Source: Apiosordaria backusii (lineage: Eukaryota > Ascomycota > Sordariomycetes > Sordariales > Lasiosphaeriaceae). Taken from it: 64,000 nucleotides of DNA. Location: NCBI GenBank assembly GCA_030549205.1, contig JAUKTV010000005.1:310001-374000 (forward strand). Reading direction: 5' to 3'. The notes below the pieces were generated by a model. That model did not search any database and had not been told where the DNA came from. It worked only from the letters and a program-made list of their open reading frames with translations. Shown here in pieces: positions 56,983 through 64,000 of this stretch. The position numbers and the translations under genes were made by a program. Each line of letters begins with the position of its first letter. Positions within the stretch are counted from its first letter, which is position 1.

Positions 56983-58936
56983 ATGGGCCAACTCCTCTCT
57001 ACTTCATCTTCGAGACACTCCCTCCACCTCCTCCCCCCATCAACTGCCCCCACCCCCCATGGCAAGACAGAGGCCGATATTCTCCTCTCGGACTCGTCGT
57101 CTGAACTTCTGTCTCCCTTTCCTCGGGAGAAGAACAGCAACGATGACAACAAAACCAATCAAGATACCCTCCCCCTACCCCTACTCAAAACTGCAAAAGG
57201 ACATTACTATCACCCTGTCTCTGGACCCAAAATCCTAGACGCCTGCGGCGGTGCCGGGGTTGCCTGTCTTGGTCACGGGACGTCCAACAAGTCTGTCATC
57301 AAGGCTATCAACAAGCAGCTGAGGACGTTTCAGTATGCCTCTTATGCGCACTTCAGGGTCGATCCCGTGTTGGAGCTGGAGAAGTTCTTGTGTGAGAGCA
57401 CGGGTGGAAAGATGGGGAGGATGTATTTGATGTGTTCTGGTTTGTTCCCCTCTTCATACTCTTTGGCCCAACACTTTAGCCAAGTCCCTCTTTTCATTAT
57501 TACTGGTTTCGATTCCCTACCCCTACCTACACGAATCCCCTTCCGGGTATCATCACTGACCGTGTTGTATAAACAGGATCAGAAGCAACAGAAGCAGCCC
57601 TCAAATTCGCCCTCGAATACCACGCCTGGAACTCCCAGCCCCAGCGCACAAACATAATCACCCGCTCACACTCCTACCACGGCACCACCCTCGGCTCCCT
57701 CTCCGCCTCCGGCCACTTCTCCCGCCGAGCCCCCTTCTCCTCCATCCTCAACACATCCCAATTCCACCACCTCCCCCGTGCAACTATTACCGCTCCTCCT
57801 CCACCATAACCCCAGAAGAATACCTCACCCAGCAAATCTCCCACCTCGACTCCCTCTTCCACTCCCTCAACCCCTCCACCGTAGCAGCCGTGATCCTCGA
57901 ACCAATCGTCGGCGCAGCCCTAGCCTGCGTCCCCCCCGTCCCAGGCTACCTCTCCGCCGTCAAATCCCTATGCCGTCAACACGGCGCCTTGCTAATCTAC
58001 GACGAAGTAATGTGCGGCATGGGCCGCTCCTCCTCCTCCTCTTCTTTACACCCCCCCAACAACCCCCCACCGCTCCACGCCTGGCAGTCCTTCCCCGAAC
58101 ACACCCCCACCAATGACCTCTCCCCCGACCTGCAAACCATCGCCAAAGGCTTCTGCGCCGGCTACCTCCCCGCCTCCGCCCTGCTCGTCTCCACCCCCAT
58201 CACCTCCTTCATGACCTCCCACAACAAAGTCTTCACCCACGGCCACACCTACCAATCCCACCCCGTCGTCGCCGCCGCTGCCTTGGCCGTCCAGCGGCAA
58301 ATCCAGTCCAAACACCTCCTCTCCAACGTCCAAAAACAGGGAAAACTACTCATGAGCTTGTTACAAGAGAAGCTGGGACAGCACCCCAACGTCGGGGACA
58401 TCCGCGGCCGGGGCCTCTTCATCGGCATCGAATTTGTCAAAGACAAAAAAAGCAAGGAGCCGTTCAACAGAGAAATGGACATCGCTGGCCGAGTCCACAG
58501 ATGCGCCGCACACCACTGGCAGGTTTTAGTGTACGCTTCTCAGGGCTGTGCAGATGACACGGGGAGGGGGGACGCCATCATGATCATGCCTGCGTATGAT
58601 GTCACTTCCAACGAAGTAAAAGACATAGTAAGAAGAATAGCGGGTGCGGTGGGGAGGTTTTTGATACGCTGTGATGGACGACAAACATTGGATTTTTGTA
58701 AATGGAATAAGGGGAAGAAGAAGGGCTACAAATCTCTACACTGCGAAAAAAAAACTGTAGGAATAGCACGAACACAGCTCACTTACTTCTCAAGGACATG
58801 TTCAGGCTATATACATTTGCCTACCTACCTTGCACTAGAGGATGATTCATCTACACATACATGGAAGCATAATAAACAAGCGTTTACCACACGAACAAAA
58901 AAAAAACAGGGGCAGCCGCAAATAATCGAAACATAA
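56983..58936 (+). CDS. Class III PLP-dependent aminotransferase, frame broken at a C-run
   Basis: Exon 1 is 56983-57439 and exon 2 starts at 57577 (137-nt intron, GTTTGT...CAG, phase 1). Residues fit fold-type I class III transaminases: GHYYHPVSGPKILDACGGAG, GHGTSNKSVIKAI, SGSEATEAALKFALEY at the splice junction, SYHGTTLGSLSASG, ILEPIVGAALACVPPVPGYL, LLIYDEVMCGMGR (cofactor Asp), and catalytic Lys in IAKGFCAGYLPAS, then FTHGHTYQSHP. Substrate is unknown. Within exon 2 the frame must shift at the C5 run 57773-57777: one extra C would restore HLPPCNYYRS and remove the stop that follows. After the conserved end (IVRRIAGAVGRF) the frame runs on for about 90 unlikely residues to 58936. One fewer T in 58658-58662 would give an immediate stop. 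It is either a decaying gene or two homopolymer errors. Confidence 0.75.
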
Positions 58937-59916
58937 AGTCCCCATTGAGCTTCTTTTTATCTTCACTACCTTATCTCTCACACACACACACTCGTTTTCT
59001 CGTCTTTCTCTCTCTCTCTCTCGCGTCTAAGCTGGAGTGTGATACAGGGAAACCCCCCCCTACTCCCCATTCCATCATTCCGGCCTAAACCCCCATCCAT
59101 CCGCTTAACATCTCCCCCGTGCTTCACAGACTATACCCCATCCATCTCTAGAATGCCGTCACGTACGAAAAAAATAAGATAACGGACGTCCCAAGCCCCC
59201 AGACACAGAGAATAAGCTGCAACAAGACGGAAAAGAAAAACAAAAGAGGAATCGGGTACAAATGCAGGCAGACATGACATGAAAACGCGAAACGCGTTAT
59301 TCCCCAAAAAGACCAAAACGTAGAAAAGGAGATTGACAACTGGAAACTCTCTTCGTAAATAACAAGTGGAAAAAATCCGGTAAAACCCCCTCCCTTAAGT
59401 GGTTCCCTCCCTACCCATATCTAGTAGAAAAGGATCCCGTTTCCTTCCCAAAGTTGAGACGCCTTTTTTGTGCTCCTCGATTGGAAAAGCAGAGAAAATC
59501 ATCTGCCGTGGCGACCGAGTAGAAACCCCACGCCCCGAATCTAGAATCGAGACGTCGCGTGTCATTTCCATGCATAAAACGTCGTGGCTAAAAATCGAAA
59601 TGAAAACGCAGGAACCCATTACTTTTTTGGCATAACGCGGTCAGGATCGCCCAGATGCACCGGTCCATCCCCCGAAGGGCAGACAAGGAGTGAGCGGTTA
59701 ATCCGTCATGCCCAAAAACAAGCCGCATCATCGACGGAAAGAAGTTGCCACGGCTGGATCTCATCTTGAAGAAAGGACGAGGTCTGATGGCGGGTGGTGT
59801 GGTAAGCGCCAGGCCCGTCTATCCAAAGCAATGGAGAGACATGCAGTTGGAAACGGGCAAGCGCCAGTGCTGGGAATCGAAAACAAGCAAAGGGATTGTG
59901 ATGTGGTATAATACAA
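58937..59916. other. Spacer between convergent genes
   Basis: This is 980 bases between the aminotransferase and eIF4B stop codons. It contains a CA/CT microsatellite (58979-59023) and AT-rich 3' UTR-like sequence. No gene is seen. Confidence 0.5.
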
Positions 59917-62126
59917 TCAGGAGGCGATGGGGCGGTTGCCGCCACGACGACCCTTGACAGGCTGGGTAACGGTGGTCCAGCCGTCATCGTCAACAGCAGG
60001 GCTGGCGGGAGGCTTCTCGGTGGTGGGAGACAATGGGCCACGGGCATCGCTTCCGTTGGAACGAGGAGGGCGACCGCCATCATTGCGGGGTCCACGGGGA
60101 GCGCCGCCACCACGACGGGGACCGCTGGGGGCACCACGCGATGGGCCATCGCCGGTCGCTCTTCTCCAGCTTCCGCTCTCGGCGGCGCGGGACTTGGGGG
60201 CAGGCTCACGGGGCTCACGGGGCTCACGAGGCTCACGAGGCTCACGAGGCTCGCGAGTTCTGACAGGGAGCTTTTGCTCGCCCTCGGCAGCGGCTTCCTG
60301 GCCTTCTGGCTTGGTTCCAGCAGCGGCAGCAGCCTCAGCTTCAGCCTTGGCCTTCTCAGCAGCCTCAGCAGCAGCCGCCTCTTCGGCCTTGGCCTTTTCA
60401 GCAGCCTCAGCAGCAGCGGCTTCCTTGGCCGCCTTCTCCTCCTTAGCCTTCTCCTCAGCCTCCAGCTTGTCCTTGATACGCTTCTCTTCGACCTCACGCT
60501 CGCGGGCAGCCGTGTCGATGGGGCGGGCGGCACCGAATGGGTTCGACTTGGAAGTAGGGGCAGGGGAGGGCACATTCGGGCTCTCGGAAACGGTGCGCTT
60601 GGTGAGGTTCAACTTGGGTCTTCCGGATGGCAACGCAGCGGGAGCGCCAGCTGGGGAAGAAGGAGCCTCACTGCCCTCACGAGACTTTGGCTCCACGGGA
60701 CGCATGTTGTTGCGCCAGTTGATCTCCTTCTCGGCAGCGGTAGGAGCACGCTCGGGACGCTCAGGGCGCTCGGCAAATTCGCGACGAGGGGGACGCGAGC
60801 CATCTCCACCTTGGCGTCCTTCTCCGGGACCCCAAGCGGCGGGGGAAGCTCTTCTCGCGGAGCCGAAGTCGGTAGTGGTACGAGCACGAGAGCCCTCGCG
60901 GGACTCTGGGCGCTCAGCTGGGGGAGGGGTCCGCGTCTCTCCCAGTTCATCTCTCTGGCCTCTCTGGCCGGTCTCTCATCATTGAACTCACGAGGAGGTC
61001 TGCGTTCGCCAAAATCGCGGTTGCCACGGCCGGGAACGTCAGCGAGAGGGCCAGCTCTCTTGGCACCCCAGTCAAGCTCGCGGAAGCTCTCAGCGCCGCC
61101 GCGATCGCCAAATCCACCACGGGCTAAAGACACTTGTTAGTTGTGCTGGCTTATACTTGGCACATGTATGTGATGTAAACTTACGAGGATCAGCAACCTT
61201 GATGCGGATGTTGCGTCCCTCGAAGGACTGCCCATCACGGGTCAAGGCAGTCTTGAGACCCTCAAGATCAGCAAACTCGGCATAGGCAAAGCCCTTGGGG
61301 CGATTCTGCTCGCGGTCCTCAATGATGCGAACGTTGACGACGTTGCAGTCGTGGAAGAAGTCGGTCACACTCTCGACAGTGGCATCGTAGGACAGGTTGC
61401 CGAGATGGGCTGTATAAGGAGGCTTGGTGGGAAGCTCCTGGGGGAGGTTGTCGCGAAGAGAGTGGTAACCTTTGTTATATACAACATTAGCATTGTTTGT
61501 TGTGGCCGTCGACAGTGCGGCAGGTGCAACATACCCCGGTCATTGCCATAGCTGGCACCGCCGCCATACGAGCTGGGGCCAGTGCGACGATCAGTCGAGG
61601 GAAAGGACTGGGTGCCTTGGTTTGGTCAGTAATTCTTTCCTTCAAAACCTCGAATAGGATCGTGACGGTGTGGTGCATACCGGAAGCTAGGAGACAGTCA
61701 GTCAAATAATGCGCAAGAGATATAATTAGAGAGAGGACGACTCACCGTAGGAGTCCTCGACCTCGTCGGCCCAGGAACTAACACCGCCAGCTGTGTTGCT
61801 CAGTCAGTACGCAGTCGTGTAAAGCAGGCTGCCAACGTCGCCACCACCACCATCATCATCGTCCCGAGAACAATTTGATGGCGGTGGGGTTCTTGGCATG
61901 GAGGGGGAGGGGAGGTCGTACTTTCGCCGAGGAACTCGCCCAGAGACAACTTCTGGGCTTTCTCTTTCTTGGGAGCTAGAGAGGGAAGACAGGTTAGCAA
62001 AGCGAGGTCATGGGCGGCGCTGCCGCGAGGGGTATCAATGGAGAGAGAGAGAGGGCGGGGCAGTCGAGAACGAGGGGTGTGATGTGGTGCAGCAGCGGTA
62101 TGGAGGCGGCAGTTTGGCTTACCCAT
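59917..62126 (-). CDS. tif3: eIF4B-type translation initiation factor, one frame break
   Basis: Seven exons are deduced: 62126-62123, 61975-61922, 61790-61746, 61686-61681, 61615-61535, 61469-61185 and 61123-59917. The protein opens MAPKKEKAQKLSLGEFLGE and WADEVEDSY, typical of fungal eIF4B. An RRM follows (YTAHLGNLSYDATVESV ... RPKGFAYAEFADLEGLKTAL), then repeated arginine-rich blocks (RELDWGAKRAGPL, EMNWERRGPLP, EINWRNNMRPVE), an Ala/Glu/Lys coiled region, an REP tripeptide repeat and an RGG-rich end finishing GWTTVTQPVKGRRGG. eIF4B stimulates eIF4A helicase during ribosome recruitment. Exon 1 codes only ATGG, and exon 4 is a 6-nt microexon. The frame breaks once in exon 7 at the G5 run 60920-60924 (C5 in mRNA), where one more C restores GPLPPAERPE. 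With that base the protein is 560 aa. Confidence 0.85.
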
Positions 62127-62682
62127 GATTGCGGATTTTTTGGCCACGCGCTGCGATGAGACGGAGCGCGTAGGGGAGAAGTCGATGACGGTAACCGTGA
62201 AGGGATCCGTCAAGTATGTATCGAAAGGCTCGAGTGATGGATGAATCCGGACCCGAGAGCGGTTTGGCAAGGCGGGTTGGAGGAGACGAGACTGCGGAGT
62301 GGAAGTTTCGCAACCTTGGGTCAACTCGGTGCGTGGTTGTTGCGGGCGGCAGAAGCGAAAAATTGCTGCGACAGGGTTGGTGGGCCTTTTTTTTTTTCCT
62401 CCCACCACACTGACCACCGCTGAAGAGGGCCGATGATTATGAACTAGACCACAATAGGCTAGACCCCACCCAGGGGAAGCTTTGGTGCATCTGCAGCGGG
62501 GGAGCTTTTTACTTTAATAAAAGCTACCTTACATAAACTTGTGCTATGATCGACTTCACTACTGCATGCTTAGGTTGAAGACTTGGAGCATATCTATTTC
62601 GCTGAAGAAAAAGTCTATTTTGCTAGCTGGGTACCTTGGACGCAGTCAACTTCACCAGAACAAAGGCCATCGAAGGAACACA
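62127..62682. promoter_or_regulatory. Divergent promoter region between eIF4B and the Tim17-like gene
   Basis: This is 556 bases between start codons on opposite strands. It includes a T11 run (62389-62399) and AT-rich sequence near 62510-62540. No specific element can be assigned. Confidence 0.5.
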
Positions 62683-63494
62683 ATGCCGTCCACAAAAGAG
62701 CAAAGACAATTCCTCCCGCCTGAAGTGATGGACATTGTGGTCGCCTCTCTCAAAGTGGGCGGCTCGGCTGGTATGAGCCTCTCTCTTTCAGTCCCTTGTG
62801 CATGTTCATGTATTCAACTGGACAATTGCTGATGTGTGAGACTAGGTGCCTGTGGTTTGTTCATCGGAGGAGCAGCTGGTATTCTTCGCGGGGCACCTCC
62901 TGTGTTCTTCTCACTTGTTGCTGGTGGGCAGTGGTTCGCCCTGGGCTCCAGTTACTGGGCTGCTCGACTAATGGCATTTAATGCCCTGGGAGGGGAAGAG
63001 AAGATGACGTCCGGAGACAAGCTCAAAGGGAGTGCTTTCGCCGGTGCTTTTTCTGGTATCGTTGGTGGATCGTTAAGTAAGTGACCACTATTCCAACAGC
63101 AAGTTGTATCCTGACCATATGAAAAAAAGGAGGGCCTCGAAACATCATTCCTGGAGCTGTTGTGTGTTCCCTACTTGGAGTCGGAGGACAAGCTTATGCC
63201 AATAGAAGAGAAGCCAAGCAGAGAGAAGCTGAAAAGGATCCCTCAAAGAACAAGGGGTTCTGGCACTCCAGCTGGAGCCCAATCACGGCGCTTTCGGATC
63301 AAGACTATGTGAACTTGCTGGAGGAAAAATTACTGCGTGTAGAGGCCGACATTGCTCTCATCGATGACCGCATCAAGCAGCTTCGGGAATCAGACAACCA
63401 GAAAAAGGAGAGTCCGCCACCACCAAAGCATAAGGACGATGTGCCAGTTCAGGCTGACAAAAAGGGTCAGAGTCAGGCCTGGTGGAGATGGTAA
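62683..63494 (+). CDS. Small Gly-rich membrane protein, Tim17/Tim22-like
   Basis: There are three exons, 62683-62770, 62846-63076 and 63130-63494, giving 227 aa, with good GTATGA...TAG and GTAAGT...AAG introns. The first two-thirds contains three or four short hydrophobic segments with glycine zippers (GACGLFIGGAAGILRG, GSAFAGAFSGIVGG) and the turn LRGPRNIIPGAVVCSLLGVGGQ. These are features of the Tim17/Tim22/Tim23 superfamily and relatives in the mitochondrial inner membrane. The C-terminal third is soluble, with a coiled coil (NLLEEKLLRVEADIALIDDR) and a Lys/Pro-rich tail ending WWRW. I infer a mitochondrial membrane protein, but no exact orthologue is recognised. Confidence 0.82.
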
Positions 63495-63821
63495 TCTTAC
63501 TAGATAGCGGGTCGAGAAACCCATCCCCGTTGCTTTGGCTGCAACAGCCGGCCGAAAACGGGAAACCTCCGAGGCACCAAACGACGGATCTCCAAAGCTG
63601 GCAATGGATATGTATCTGAGCAATTGATGCAACTAATGCGTCATAGCCTCGAAGGAAAGGCCGTGCGCTGATGTAAAAAACATGTATGTATAAATATACT
63701 CAATGCCCTGTCAAAATCCAGGCAATTGTTATCAGACTCAGTTAAATCTGAGGGTTTCGAAGCAACGTGTGTTTGCAGAGTGCACCAACGGGCCACCATC
63801 TGCAGCCACAAATGGTTTGCT
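63495..63821. other. Spacer between convergent genes
   Basis: This is 327 bases between the Tim17-like stop and the stop of the partial gene at the right edge. It is AT-rich around 63670-63710, as expected for 3' UTRs. Confidence 0.4.
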
Positions 63822-64000
63822 TCACGGCAGCAACGGCTCTGCCGGTAAGGTTTCTCGAGCTGCAGGGTCCCTATCGCACTGCTTTGGATTATTCAGCTTG
63901 GAAAGTCTAGATCCAATTGGCTCCTCGACACACAAAAGCGTGACAGATGAGTTGAAAGCGTCGACAGCTCCGAGAGAGCTCCAAAGATTGTCGATGCGTC
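63822..64000 (-). CDS. 3' end of an unidentified gene (partial)
   Basis: The minus-strand frame from 63998 is open to a TGA at 63824-63822, giving 59 residues. They begin RIDNLWSSLGAVDAFNSSV and finish AEPLLP. Mixed hydrophobic and polar composition with no low complexity looks like real coding sequence, and the neighbour arrangement (convergent 3' ends) is plausible. The rest lies outside the window, so no family can be named. Confidence 0.4.
   Translation of the reverse strand, partial: RIDNLWSSLGAVDAFNSSVTLLCVEEPIGSRLSKLNNPKQCDRDPAARETLPAEPLLP

Noticed and set aside
57779..57816. 38-nt intron repairing the aminotransferase frame
   Set aside because: Too short for spliceosomal introns here, and it would delete the conserved CNYYR segment.
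59927..60985. 352-aa plus-strand ORF opposite eIF4B
   Set aside because: It is Ser/Ala/Gly/Arg-rich antisense of a repetitive coding region; the minus strand carries the RRM protein.

Overview
The window looks like a nuclear scaffold segment from a filamentous ascomycete, most likely a member of the Sordariomycetes/Sordariales. Genes carry short introns (about 50-150 nt) with GT...AG ends and CTAAC/CTGAC-type branch points. The gene content fits: alternative NADH dehydrogenase, ferric reductase, PEX11-type protein, CLU1, and an FHA-plus-forkhead factor. A 23-kb AT-rich block carries the signature of repeat-induced point mutation (RIP: C-to-T changes, TpA enrichment, stops replacing CAA codons). 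The species cannot be fixed from sequence alone.

Left arm (1-16.8 kb): the 3' end of a secreted or membrane protein gene (+), a PEX11-family gene (-), a mitochondrial type II NADH dehydrogenase (-), a 3.3-kb non-coding stretch, a low-complexity single-pass membrane protein (+), a Yippee zinc-binding protein (-) and a ferric-reductase-type oxidoreductase (-). 

Centre (16.8-39.6 kb): nested retrotransposons. A RIP-destroyed relic (flanks at 16.8-20.0 and 36.0-39.6 kb) was invaded by a chromodomain Gypsy element with 248-bp LTRs (19977-36043, target duplication ATAGG), which was itself heavily RIPped. Inside that lies a third, intact-looking and un-RIPped Ty3/Gypsy chromovirus (23195-30489) with two identical 414-bp LTRs and target duplication AATTA. 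This young element has gag and pol on the minus strand, a textbook -1 frameshift cassette between them, and an extra antisense ORF on the plus strand encoding a Zn2Cys6-cluster plus coiled-coil protein. The antisense ORF is the most interesting item in the window.

Right arm (39.6-64 kb): an unrecognised 867-aa acidic/nuclear-looking protein (-), CLU1 (+), an FHA/forkhead transcription factor (+), a class III aminotransferase with an internal frame break (+), an eIF4B-type translation factor with a microexon and one frame break (-), a small Tim17-like glycine-rich membrane protein (+), and a partial CDS at the right edge (-). 

Two host genes (eIF4B and the aminotransferase) each need exactly one extra base in a C5 homopolymer to restore the conserved frame, and PEX11 has an ambiguous frame next to C7 runs. 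Assembly or sequencing indels should be excluded before any of these is called a pseudogene.
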